Positions 1 through 14,490 of a stretch of DNA of 64,000 nt are shown here, one piece after another. The position numbers and the translations under genes were made by a program. Numbering within the stretch: position 1 is the stretch's first letter; every line of letters starts with the position of its first letter. Below the pieces are notes generated by a model that was not told the origin of the DNA, ran no database searches, and was given only the letters and a program-made list of their open reading frames with translations. The stretch lies in contig NC_133165.1 in the NCBI RefSeq assembly GCF_040802235.1, positions 45,149,629 to 45,213,628 on the forward strand, in the 5' to 3' direction. The DNA is from Manis javanica (Eukaryota > Chordata > Mammalia > Pholidota > Manidae).

Positions 1-263
1 CAAGTGAAAATTTGGCAACATAACATTGCCACATCTTTGGATTTTCTAAAGAGGTGGAAAAGTTTGGACTTACATATGAAATGTACTGATTTTTAAATGT
101 GGCAATTAATTCAGTTTAAAAACAAATACTGTGTAGGCCACTCTTCTGAGTCTCCATGGTGCAGCTGTCCTGTACACTCACTGCTCCAAGGCCAGGTCAG
201 GCCTCCATAGCCCTTCAAGGGAGGAGACAGTAGTGAAGGCGGGATATATTCCCAAGCCTCTCA
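1..263. other. Intergenic DNA without a recognised feature
   Basis: AT-rich for the first 130 bases, then mixed composition. No open frame of note, no recognisable exon and no repeat I can name. It leads directly into the tandem duplication that starts near 264. Confidence 0.5.
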
Positions 264-642
264 AATCCCAAGCTGGCCTACTTCTCACCCAGTTCTCTGA
301 GTGAGGGGTGGGAGAGTGTCTGTGAAAGAGTGTGGTTATGCTGCGGGAGCCCTGCAGTGGGGATTCTGCCCAACGTTACGCCATCTGTCCAGTCTGGAGA
401 TTGATTCAGAAACACTAAAGAGGCAGGAAAGTGACTTCATTCCACCGATTGATTAATCCCAAGCTGGCCTTCTTCTCACCCAGTTCTCTGAGTGAGGGGT
501 GGGAGAGTGTCTGTGAAAGAGTGTGGTTATGCTGCGGGAGCCCTGCAGTGGGGATTCTGCCCAACGTTACGCCATCTGTCCAGTCTGGAGATTGATTCAG
601 AAACACTAAAGAGGCGGGAAAGTGACTTCATTCCACCGATTG
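264..642. repeat. Two-copy 191-bp tandem duplication
   Basis: Bases 264-451 and 455-642 align at a fixed offset of 191 with only two mismatches that I could find (280 a versus 471 t, and 425 a versus 616 g), about 99% identity. Unique sequence flanks both sides. The near identity means a recent event, a collapsed or expanded assembly, or gene conversion. Short frames across it (for example 492-788) are not genes. Confidence 0.95.
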
Positions 643-645
643 GGT

Positions 646-2200
646 CAATTGAGCACCTATTACACGCCAGCCACTGTTTTAGGCACTGGGGAGACAGCAG
701 TGAGTTTGAGAGGCCAAGCCCCTACTTGGGTGGAACTGATGTTAACCCATGTGCATGCATACAGGTTGGGAGGGGGAGGTGCAGGTAGAGATAGATGGTA
801 AACCTGCAAAAGTTCTGATACGTGCTGTGAGAAACAGAGCAGGCAAGGACCAAGGAGGGGCAAAGGCCCTGAACTGAGAGTGGTGTCAAAGGGAGCCCAG
901 GATAAGACGGAGATGTGCCTGGCTAGGAAGATGGGTGGAGACAACGTTGAGAAGTAAGCAAAAGCAGGGCCCATGAGGCCCTCTTTTCCTGGTGGACACA
1001 CTCTCTGAACCCCAGAGGCAGGCCCAGAGGAGCTGCATTATCCTGAACAATTTCTGACATATGGTTTGCTCCCCCCTCCCCATCTCTGGACAGATAACCT
1101 TTTCACATTCTCCTGTAATTCCTTTGTGTCTATAATACACACACACACTACCAAACTTCTTGAGTTCTTGAGGATAGAAAGCCTTGATTCTTTTTCAATT
1201 CTGAGCTCCCCCTACCTCTATGTTCTCCCCAGGGCCCTGAAATAATAGGCTTCAATATGAAAATGTGTTCAATTGAAATAATGACATGGCTTTAAGCATG
1301 TTACTTCAGTTTCCTCTCCTGTAAAAGGGGGATAATCACAGATTGTGATAAGGAAATGAGATAAAGGCTAAAAAATGCAAAGTCCAGATAACCTGGGCCG
1401 TGATAGGTCACTGGTGTTCCTGCTATGAGCTGGGAGCCCCCTGAGCTACTGTGAAAGGCTCTTTCCCTCCTTGATCAGGGAACCTCCTATTGACTCTGCT
1501 CAGGCCACCAGAGGAGCCTCAGTTTCCTCCTCTGAGGGGAATTCATGGAGAAAGAGGAGCCTTACACCTGTCCTGGTAACCGGGGGGCAGACGCAGCCAC
1601 AAATCCCTTCTGGCTGCGTGTCCCCTCAGCCCAAACTCTTGTTGCCATGACTTATTTCAGTTAAGCCATTTTTAGCCTGTAGAATGTTCCCTCTCTTGGT
1701 CCACCTTGCCAGCCCCTGCTCCCACCCCACAACCCAGGTTTCGGAGCCCTATCCCCACGTTGGAGTCCCAACAAAGGCAGGCCCCAGGGGACCAGCAGCC
1801 ACCAAATCCGAGATAGGGCTTTCCAGAAGCAGCTGGCAGAGCCCCTGGGAGATGGAAAGTGCCCAGGAATCCGGAGACCTTCGCTGGCTTCTGGGCTCCC
1901 CCGAGAACCTGCTTCCACTGGAGACAGAGAGCAGGGTGCCATCTCAGCCACCTCGCTGTTCCCCTATCCTCTTTTTTTCCCAGGCTGTGGAAGGCAAAGG
2001 GTTAAATCCCATAGAGCTGATGCTCTGACTCCAGGCTAGAGGGGCCCGGGAAGCTGGGGTCACTTCCTGCTCTGTCCCAGTCACCCTGAACTGGTCCCCG
2101 GGTCCTCAGCCTGGGATCACCCCTTGAGGAGGACCCCAGAGTCCTAGGCGTCTAGCCTGCCCCCCGAGGTAGGGCATTCAAGGGGTTAAGTCCCCTGGGG
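646..2200. other. Upstream flank of ZNF629 with old repeats
   Basis: 651-710 has the wording of an L2 LINE 3' end (a gagcacctatta-type start and an aggcactggggagacagcag-type continuation). 1290-1400 resembles a MIR core (ttcctctcctgtaaaa followed by gggggataat). From about 1680 the sequence grows GC-rich toward the ZNF629 CpG island. The 96 to 114-aa frames on both strands here lack coding character. Confidence 0.4.
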
Positions 2201-2229
2201 CTGAATTCTGCCTTCCGGCCTTTCCCAGA

Positions 2230-2660
2230 CCCCAGAGCCGTGAGTTGGGGACGCCTGGGTTCCTGGGGGGTGGCCCGGAGGGCCCGGGACGGCCGCCGGG
2301 AACAATGGGGCGTGGGAGGCGGGGGCTGGGCGCTGGGCCCGAACCCCTTCCCCGTCGGGCGCCGGGCGGTGGGGGCCCGGCAGGGGCCGCGAAGGGCCGG
2401 GGATTCTGGGAAGAGCGCGAGGGTCTGGCTATGGGGGAGGGGAGGGCGTGAGCATTCTGGGAAGAGGGAATTCGGCCCGGCTGCAGCTCCGAGCCAGGCC
2501 GGGTGCCCCGGGGGCGGGGAGGGGAGGATGCCGGCTCCCCCTGGGAGCCAGAAGAGGGACGCGAAACCAGCGGGAGCTGAAGTCCAGGGTGTGGGCCGGG
2601 GCGGGCGTGGGGGGGCTGGGGCAAGGGTGGCTTCATTCCTGTAGCTGCCTCCATGTCAGG
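2230..2660 (+). promoter_or_regulatory. ZNF629: CpG-island promoter of ZNF629
   Basis: This is a dense GC/CpG block about 2 kb upstream of the first coding exon and in the right place for a non-coding exon 1. It contains GC boxes and two copies of TTCTGGGAA (2404-2412 and 2455-2463), which fit the STAT palindrome TTCNNNGAA. The transcription start and the exon 1 donor cannot be fixed from sequence alone. The overlapping Gly/Arg/Pro-rich open frames on both strands come from base composition. Confidence 0.7.
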
Positions 2661-4690
2661 GTCACCCTAGGCCGCTCTGCACACCTCTGAGGGGCAGCCT
2701 CTTTCTCTCCCTCCCTACCGCGGCAACGGGGCTGGGCGAGGTCGGAGGCCGGTACTCTGAGGACCAGGCCTGGGTCGGCTCCAAGCACATCTTGCCTCCC
2801 TCGGTCTTCCCACTTTCCTCCTGCATGTGGGCCTTATCATTAACCCTTTCCCTTTTACTCTGGACCTCTGAGTTTGAATTTCTCTGAACAATTAAGGTAC
2901 AGAAGCTCTTACCTGCCTTCAGCAAACACAGCAGGCCTCTTCCAAGTAGTCAGGCAGCCCCCAGTTTAACAGAGGTTCCTGCTTCCACCTCCCCAAAGAC
3001 ACTTACAGATGGGGGAGGAGGATTCTCATAGCCTGAGCTGCTGCAGAGATGAAGAAATTAATTACTTCCCCAAGTCTAACTGCTCTCTCTCCTCCTGCTG
3101 TTTGGCAGGGTTCAGCTAGCTCATGCTTCATTTTGGTTGCCTCCCTGTGCTGCCTCCAGGTTGTTGCCCATATTTCCTTGCACCTCTGCCTCCAAGACAC
3201 ACAGTGCCCACCCCCCACGACCACCCAAAGCCCAGGTCCTCCCCCAGGGACTCTTTTAAGGGTCTAAATACTGTGGAAGTTGTATACTTAGCTCTTGTGG
3301 CCCTGTTCCCTCATCCTGGAATCACGGCAGCTTTTTTGGAGGGATGCTGGTAAAGTTTTACCAGGAGGACACTCTGAACTCCTGTTCCTTTGCTGCCATC
3401 CCCTAGCCAACTGAACTTTAAAGACAATGAAACAAACAGATTTTCCAGGAGCAAGGAGCATCACATTAATTCAACAAAAATTTACCAAGAACTTATTATG
3501 TGTTAGGCATCATTGTAGGCATGGGATGCAACAGCAACAAAACAAACAGCCTAGAAGAAGGGGTACCAGGATGGGAATGATAATGAAAGGCTTTGGTCGG
3601 GAGGACTGTGAGTTCATGGACGCAGATTGTTGGGCCTAATCACTGGATCCAATCCCTCCTTTTACAGCTAAGGAATCCTCTTGGTCCCAGGAATTCCTGC
3701 ACCCCATTCTCATGGCCAGCAGACTATGTCTGAGCTTTCCTCATCACCCAACTCCTACCAGCAGCCCACATTTATGAGTTTCACATGACTCCCAAGGTCA
3801 TCTCTCTCTCTCTGAGTCCGGGGCAAGCCAGACACAGCCTTGCGTTTCTGGTCTTAGTTCTGTCACTTCCCAGCCTGTGACCTTGGAGAAAGCTCCCTGG
3901 GCGTTGATTTCCTAATCTGTAAAATGGACAGTCCAATTCCTGGGCCTCCTCACAGGACAGGGGGAGGACTGGGTGAAAAAACAAGGACAGCACAGCAGGC
4001 ACTGTGTCCGCTGCTGGGTACTGTCCAAGCTTTGTCCCTTCTCTTTTCCTTTGTTTCCCTCTCATGGTCATCCCTGCAGAAGCCCCTGATGGCTTCAAAC
4101 TGCCCCTTTCCCTTACCTCCTGCTTGACCTTTCTGTGCTGGGATAACGGGAAAGGGCCCTGTCCTTTTGGAGGCCTCTGTCCCCTCAGGGAAATTGTGGT
4201 GGTTTCTTCTGGATTTTTTTTAACTTCAAGGGTTCCAGTTCTCTGTGGGGCTCATAAGGAAGTTTATTGGTCCCAATTAGCAGCCCCATTAAGGAGGAAA
4301 ATTAGAGCCTTAATGAGCTTCCTCTGATTTGCAAAATAACAGGTTTCCCAGCCTCTGGGCATTACAGGGGTGGGGTGAGTGCCTTCTTCCTCTGTGGGTG
4401 TGGGATACCTCTTCAGCCCCCAGTCTGGGTTCAAAGGGTTATGACTGATGAGCTTTTAATTACTCTCTTAAATTCACCTACTTGCTTAGTTGTGATCTTA
4501 AGATCTGGAGTGGGAATCAGGCCTGTGGGAGCCACAGTGAGACCTGACGCCCCCTAAATTGGGGAATCGGAATCTGAAGTTCACATAAGGAAGAATAGGG
4601 ATGGCAAGTGGGCAGGTGGGGGAGTAGGGCTTGGGGAGTGATGGGAAGCTGGAGATCGGCTCCCATGTGTGCTCCTCTCTCCTTCCCCAG
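2661..4690 (+). other. ZNF629: ZNF629 5' intron
   Basis: This lies between the CpG island and the acceptor at 4689-4690 (ttccccag). It contains an L2-like stretch at 3465-3560 and a MIR-like stretch at about 3840-3960. No conserved exon was recognised. The 105 to 113-aa frames here have no family resemblance. Confidence 0.55.
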
Positions 4691-4725
4691 GGTTCCTGCA
4701 ACACTGGGCAGTCCTGAGCTCTGGG

Positions 4726-7489
<2,764 letters not shown>

Positions 7490-8722
7490 AATGGGTCTGG
7501 AGACCAGGAGCCTCTCTCTAATTGAGAGGAACACTGGATCTCCCCTAAAATTACATGGGGAAAGGAGGAAAACCCTATCAGATTGTAGAGATGTGGAGGA
7601 TAAAGAACCCTGGGTAAAAATAGTGCTTTTACATCAGTGATGAGAAACCTTATAAAATTGTTGGTGGGAACCACTTACAAGGCAGTAGAGAAAAACTGTT
7701 GGGTTAGAAACCTTATAAATATGTAGGAAAAAAAAAAGCCCTTTAAGTCTAGCAGAAAAAAACCTATAAACCATAGTGGATAAAAGCCCTATTAATTGTA
7801 GGAAGAGGTCCCAATATGTCTCTAGACAACCCTATAAAACTGTATTGAAATCCTTGTGAAACTGTAGGGTCAGGGAAGTGCAGGGAGTATGATGGCCTTG
7901 ACTTGGAAGGAGTGACCCTCAGGAGGTATAGAAGAACCTCCCGTGGACTTGTCCCAGCGTTCTCTCCCACTGGATGACGGGGGAGCCTCTCTCCCAGAAG
8001 CCTTGGACAATGACACTGAGGAAAATGCTCAGCTGGGGAGTAGCGTAGGAATTGGGAGGCACTGGAAAAGGGAAGAAAACAGGAGAAAACTAAGTGCTGA
8101 GGAGCACTCAGATCCACAGAGGGGAAACAACCCAGGAGCTAGGAAGAGAAAGTCCGGCTCCTTGCACTGGGAGTCCCTTGGGGTATGAGGCCAATCTTAA
8201 ATGTGTGTTAGAGGAAGAGGCCCATGGAATTCCTTATCAGAAAGAGCCCAAATATGGGGAAGGAGAAAAAATGATGCCAAGCCTTTTTAAAAGCTGAAGT
8301 TTGGGGTGCATATAAATTTTAAGAATACTGGGAAATTACCACACAAATTAGGGGGATTTCTGTTAGAGTTCTTTGAGGAAAGCAAACTTAGGTGGAGAAG
8401 CTGTGTTCAGACAGAACCCAGCAAACTGGCTGCCTTATCCTCCCTGTTTCTGGGAGCTTGTTAAACTTCAAGTACAAGCAGATTGCAGCTCAGACCACTA
8501 GGGCTCTCCCCCAGCCAGATAGGACCACCCTTTCCCCAGCCCAGCTGGGGCCTTGTACTCTGAGAGACCTCCAGGGATGGAGGGTCCCTCCTGCCACATT
8601 CTCAGGTCTCACTGTCAGGAAGCTTCTCCTGACATCTAACTGCCACCAGTCTTGCTGCAGTGGCAGCCCATTTCCTCTGTCCTCAGTGGAGAGGGAGAAT
8701 TGCTGCTAGTCGTCCTCCAAAG

Positions 8723-8728
8723 AATAAA
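8723..8728 (+). terminator. ZNF629: Possible proximal poly(A) signal of ZNF629
   Basis: AATAAA followed by a G/T-rich stretch (tgtgtgtgg at 8750-8758). It would give a 3' UTR of about 1.25 kb. Use is not shown. Confidence 0.4.
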
Positions 8729-10769
8729 GCCCTTCAGAGATTCAAGGCCTGTGTGTGGTTAAATCCTCCCTAGACTTCTCCAAGTCAACAAGAGCCAGTT
8801 GTGGGTTCTCTGTGGCAACAAAGAACAGCAAGTCGACAGAACAGAGAGCTTTGATTAGCCAGCAACATGCTTTTAAACCTCTCATCTGAGCTGTTGGCAA
8901 GGCTGCTGGCAGGCTGAGCCAGCTTGCATATAGCAGTGGGTGTCCCAACATCCCACAGACTGCACCACAGGTCCCTGGAGACTATATGGAGGCCTGACCA
9001 CCTTCCTCACCCTGGTACCCGGAGCCCTCTGAGGTTGTGACAACCCCATCCAATCACGGTCTTGGGAAGGGATTCATTTCACCCACTTGGCTCCTCTCCT
9101 TAGCCAGAAACCTTCAGAGGGAAATGGAAGGATGAGAAACATTCCCGGCCAGGCCTGTCTCCTGTCCTCACACATCACACACAATTACACACCTGCATTA
9201 AACCCAGCCAAAGCTGCTGACGTGAATGGGTGTGTGTGGCAAGAGAAACTGTTGCCCTGTGAAATGGTTGAAGAGAGAAATCTCTTGAAACATCTGTAAC
9301 AGAACCCTACCCCCTAGCCCTAGAGACCCTTAAAAAAGGAGAGGGCTCTGTCCTGTGCTGGACCCAGAGAAGTGCCACTGACACACACTGGCACCAGTGG
9401 TCTGCAGTAAGAACTGAGATACCAGGTGAGGTGGCCCTTCAGGAGTTGCATCCCTGAAGAGGTGACCCGAATTTCTACACAGCTGTGGAAGAGACCTCTA
9501 ATTCCATTATGTTAATGTTTAAAAGGTGAAAGTCTTCACCCTTCGTTTCTCTTGCCCCCAAAGGGATAACCCTCAAATTCAAGGATCAAAATCTAGAATA
9601 TTGTAGGAGGAAAAACCCAGGTCTGCTGGGGATAAGGAAAAGGAAGGCCTTGTCTGTGGGGAGATCCTTGTTAACATCTGCATAAAGCCTCAACCCACCC
9701 AAGTGCCAGGCTTGAAAGCACTGCTGAGAGGCAAGGAGCCTGCTGAATCTCTGCTGACAGAAGCATCAACAAAGGGAGTATCCCTGCGACTGAGGAAAAA
9801 GGAGACAATCCTCCAAGCAAAGCAGATTTTTTCCCCCCTCTAAGATGGTAGCAGAAAGAAACTTCAGTTGTAAAAACAAACCCCTTGTAAAGCAGCAGCA
9901 GATCCCCTTGGAAACAAGGCTGAGATCTGTCTCCAGAAGAGCCCTGGGGAGCAGTCTTTTGGGCTCAGTGGACAGTCCGTGGGGAAGTGGTCAGTGTGGT
10001 CAATGGCCAACTGCAGGCCTCTTGAGGACTAGGGTGTAGCATATATAGGATACTCGCGTGTTGTAGGCATGGGTGAGGGCCAGGGTTGTCAGTCCTGGTA
10101 CTGATGGATCATGTGGACACTTCTTAGTTGGGGTCTGGGGTCTCATAGAAGGAAAGGGGCAGAATCAGAGAATCTGGGGGTGTGGCCTGCTTTCTCTTGC
10201 CCTCAAACTCCCTTTAGCCAAGTGCTTCCCTCCCAGAGCAAGCTACATCTTGGGAGGAACTAAGCAGGCTGGGGGAGGTGGCAGTGTCCAGAATCCCTCA
10301 TCAACTGAGCCAGAGACCCAGGGGTCGCAGCACTTGTCCACCAAAAGTCTGGAAGGCACAATTGTTGCCAAACCCTCTTATCCAACTCCATCCAGGCCTG
10401 ACTCCAGAAGTACCCCAATGGAGGGGCCCAACAGACAAGGTCACAGTCATTGGTGAAAGCAGAGGGGAGAGTAGAAACTGATCCTGAGCTTTGGGTGAGA
10501 CTTGAAACTGCTATGGATATGGAGATCAGACAGCAACTTGAATGAACTGGGAATGAATCCTGAATGATGGGGAACCTTAAAACCATCACAACCAAGAGGT
10601 GGGGTTCTATGACAGCTGCCCCTGAGATGAGCAGCCCCCAGACTCCTTTGCACCCATTAAGTCCCCTCACCTGATTTGTCCCCCTGGAGTGAAAAGCGGC
10701 CCCACTTTAGAGTGTTGTGTGTCCATAACAGTGTTGTGTCACCGTTGGTCATGTTGATTAGTTGAAGAG

Positions 10770-10775
10770 AATAAA
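10770..10775 (+). terminator. ZNF629: Main poly(A) signal of ZNF629
   Basis: AATAAA with a GT-rich downstream element (gggtgtttgctgtc). The position gives a 3' UTR of about 3.3 kb, in line with the long human transcript as remembered. Confidence 0.65.
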
Positions 10776-10790
10776 GGGAATAAGATTTCC

Positions 10791-13440
10791 TGGGTGTTTG
10801 CTGTCTTCTCTTTCAAGCCTACAGCAAGCTGAAAGAGCTTGTCTTCTCCCAGAGCTAGGTCCAGACTGAGGCTCAGAGAAGGGCAGCAACTTGCCCAAGA
10901 TCCCCAATAAGGCAGACAGGGAAACCAGAATGGCCAGGAGCAGGCTCTGCTGCCAACCAAGCCTCCCCCATTGCTGGGCCTGCCCAGGCCTAACCTGGGC
11001 TCCACCCTGTCTGGGCCAGGCAGGACTGCTTGAAATCCTCAATTCTAGGCCTGCCTCAGCACTATCTCCTGGGCCTACATCTGGCCATGGCACCTCAGTG
11101 GCTGTGATTTGCTCAAACCCATCATCTGCCTCTGCCCCATCCAGGAAGCTGCCTCCACCTTCCTGTGCCTCTCTGACCCAGACTCCCCAGGCAGGCTCCC
11201 TGTTTGTCCTTCCCCTTCCCCATCTGGAAAGCAAGGAGGTAGTGGAAAGAAGGGACTTGCTTTTCACACAGGGGTAATGAAGGTTCTCCTACATTCCCTG
11301 TGTTGCCAGGCTGTGGGCACCTAAGTACATCAGAACTGGTCCCAGCACAGGAGTCCCCAGGGAAGTGAGGAAAAGAGTAGGCACTGGTGCAGTGGTTGGT
11401 TCAGACTTAGCAGAAGGAGCCATGAACCCAGATAGTGCCTGCCCAGCGGTGAGTCAGTAAACACGATGAGGGATGAGGGTTGCAGTAACAGTAAGTAGCA
11501 CAGGTAGCGACCAGGGGTGGGATGGGAGATGGGTGGTGCATAATAGGTGGCAGCTTAAGAGCACAGATGCATGAGCCTGATGGAGAGTAGAGGCCAAATG
11601 TGAAGTGTCTTGTTTGAGGGTCTTGGGGATCAGGCACCAATGTCGATGGGGAATTTCTTAAGGAGAGTGACATGATCTTACCCCAACAACCACCCCTCCA
11701 CCTTCCTACCCCCACTCCACCTGCAGTGGTGATTATCCAGGTCTGGAGCTCAGGAAAGAGAACTGGGCTGGAGGAATTCGGCCATAGCAGCTTAGCTGTA
11801 GCCATGGCAATGGACTGGCACACCTGGGGAGAGTGGCAGAGTAGAAAGAGGGTCCAGCTTAGGGGTAGAGGAAGAGGACCCCAGAAGACAGCAAGTTCTC
11901 TTGAACCAGGAGAGTGTAGCACTACAGGGCCCAAGGGAAGTCTGAAGAGAGTAGTCAAGGTCAAATGCTTCACTAGAGCCTGTAGCCAGTCACAGACAGT
12001 AGCCCTAGTTCTGGCTAAAACAAGCACCTTTGCCACTGAGACCAACATCTGCTCACCCCCAACAGGCCAAAGTCAAGTTTGGTCCACTGCGAGCTCTGGC
12101 CTACCCATCCCAGGGGGGGCCTCACTGCCACTGAGACCACTGGGTCTGCTGGTGGAGGAGCCTCACTAGCTCCTATAGCAGATCCTCCCAGCACTGGGCA
12201 GGTTCTTTACAAATCAACTTTAATGGAGTTTACTCTCCTGCCACTGAAATTCTGGCATCTATACTATTCCTTTGAACTTGAGCCTGAAAAAGTGGCTTGA
12301 TGCCTACTTTATTAGGTATGAGGACTCACAAGATTTTAGGCCCTGTGGATATGAAGACCGGCCTAGGGCAGATACTTGGAAAGGTGATGTGTGATTACCT
12401 GCATTTACTTAAAGGGCCCATGTGGAGGTGACTCCTGGGACAGGGTAGAGCCCAGAGGATTGGCTGACTCCAACCGCTCCTGGGAACAGCTGTCCTGCCC
12501 CATCTCTATGATGTAATATGCAGCGTTCTCCCCACCCCTGGCCGCAGCTCATCCCAGCCACAGGCCACTTCCTTGGTGGACCATTGCCATCCCCTGCCGC
12601 AGCCCGTGCCTCAGCAAGCATGCCCACCACCACCAGCCCAGCGCCGGAAATCACTGTTGCATGTATCTCAGTCTTTAGTCCGACCTGGTCCAGCCACTGC
12701 GGCTACACTGAAATGCTGCATGCCAGATGGGGCCTGAAGGTACGACTGCTGCCAAGCCCGCGGCTGCTACTGTGGCCATGTACCCAACTCCAGCTGCAAC
12801 ACCAACCACATTCAGCACCCAGCCTAGCGCAGGCTCCAGGACAGCTTCAATGATGGGCTCCTTCCACAGGCCTGACAGCGCCCTGAATCACAGGCGCCAC
12901 TCAACGCACGGTGTCCATGGACTCAGCCTGCGCAAAGTTGTAATGAAGGAAGTCACTCGCTGAGGTGTCCTAATCAGTCTGTCCGAGAGGGAGGGGTGGG
13001 TTAAAGCTGCTAGGGAGGGACGGGACAAAGTCCTTGCCTGCCCCTCTGAGGACCTCGCTGCTAAGTGACAATAAAGGCCTACATTTTCCAGGATGCAACT
13101 CGTGGTTCCCGGCAATGACTGCAGGGGACGTGGCGAGTCAGCCCAAAAAGCGTATCCTGGGAGTCAGTCCACTCCCGTAGGAGCGGGAAGATCCACTGGC
13201 AAAAGGCCTCGACCACGCTCTTTGCAAACAAACTGCTCCCAAGGACCCAGTCCATGACCCCAGATCGCAGTTAGGTCTAAGTGTAATAACCAAGTATTGG
13301 GAGTGGGCAGGAGCAGGGTCTCTCATCTGCACACGTCCTCCAGGTTCACACACTAGCCAGGACAGCTCCTGGACAGGTGTTAGCAGGTAAAATCTGGGAC
13401 CATGTTTAGCACAGGAAGACTGGCTACTGGGACCACAGCC
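10791..13440. other. Intergenic region between ZNF629 and RNF40 3' ends
   Basis: A MIR-like segment lies at about 10860-10930. A minus-strand open frame at 11407-12048 (213 codons) has no domain, no splice context and no recognisable protein. 12500-13095 is unusually GC-rich for the interval and ends in an AATAAA at 13070 on the plus strand, which could mark a decayed processed gene copy or an unannotated transcript end, but I could not identify a parent gene. Confidence 0.4.
13070..13075 (+). terminator. Unassigned plus-strand poly(A) signal
   Basis: AATAAA ends a GC-rich block (12500-13070) that has no recognised gene. It may be a chance match or the tail of a processed pseudogene or non-coding transcript. 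Confidence 0.25.
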
Positions 13441-13453
13441 TGAGGGCTGGACG

Positions 13454-13459
13454 TTTATT
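13454..13459 (-). terminator. RNF40: RNF40 poly(A) signal
   Basis: The forward strand shows TTTATT, so the minus strand reads AATAAA. It is about 1.03 kb past the RNF40 stop codon, and the RNF40 3' UTR occupies about 13440-14490. Confidence 0.65.
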
Positions 13460-14490
13460 CATAACAATTAATAGCCTACACAAGACTTCTCCAGAGCAGG
13501 GGGTGTGGGTCTAGGTGGACCCTTGCACCTGTCAGCAGCTCCACCTTCCAGGCCCTGGAGTTTGCTTGGCCAGACAGCACAGAAGTATAATGGGGGGCTC
13601 AGTCATAGGGTATTAGATGAAGCTCTTCTACCTGGAATGACTGGAAGTTGGCCCAGTGGCTAGTCTGTTTCTTCCCTGCTGGAAGTTTCACCTCCACTAC
13701 AATTAAGTCCACCAGGATAAAAGCAGGGTCAGGACTGGGGACCCAGTGAAGTTTTGGGAAGCATGAGGTGGGGGTAAGTGGGCTTGAGAGAGAGAGAGAT
13801 TGGGAGGGGCCTGATAAGAATATAACCTGATGATCTTGGTTCAGCATTCCCAAGATGAAGGCAGGGTGACTGCAGCAATATAGAGCTTCCCAGAGGAACA
13901 GGCCAGTGCCCTGCCAAGGGGGTACCTCCTTCATCCCTCAGCACAAGAGCCAGACTAAAGAGCCCAGGGAACTCCACAGAAGGGAAGCCCTGCTCAGGCC
14001 TGGGAGGCAGTGGGTGAAGAAAGTCTCCCTGGGGCCCAGAGCTGTTTCAGAGCAAGGGGCTGGGGATCTGGTCCACCCCTGATCCTCATTTGTGGGTATG
14101 TAAAGCAGCAAGTGAGCTTCCTCTCAGGGAGGGGGTAGAATTTTCCCCTTTGGGCTAGGGTGGGCCCATGGAAATAGTTGGGAAAGGTTAGGGCCAGCTT
14201 CCAGGAGACTCACTTGAGTTTCTGGGACCCTCAAGCCTCTCATAGCAGACCCTTCCTGCAGTACAGGTACCCGTTAGGCTGAAGCTGTGACCATAGGAAA
14301 GGTAGAACTGAGCTTGGCTGATCCCACTCCCACTGGCATGCACTGGGGCCCCCAAACCACCCAAGTACAGAGGGGCTGGGTCCACAGAATTTGGAATGGA
14401 GGGCAGGGGCAACTGGATGTGGGCAGAGGAAGGACTGGAAGCACAGCCCCCAGGGTCCATGGGTATTCCAAAGTCCCCTGAGTTACGGGT

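Larger units (their letters stand above)
7490..10790 (+). other. ZNF629: ZNF629 3' UTR (about 3.3 kb)
   Basis: It runs from the stop codon to the AATAAA at 10770. The first 380 bases (7560-7870) carry at least seven decayed copies of a zinc-finger linker signature (a finding is listed). An internal AATAAA at 8723-8728 could give a shorter message. The 105 to 127-aa frames within it are not supported as genes. Confidence 0.7.

Noticed and set aside
2178-2690. Overlapping Gly/Arg/Pro-rich frames (158, 134, 80 codons) in the ZNF629 CpG island
   Set aside because: High GC lowers stop frequency on both strands; the residues are low complexity and the location is that of a promoter.
11407-12048. 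213-codon minus-strand open frame in the ZNF629-RNF40 interval
   Set aside because: No domain, no recognisable homology, and composition typical of GC-rich non-coding DNA. The opposite strand also has a 165-codon frame over the same bases.
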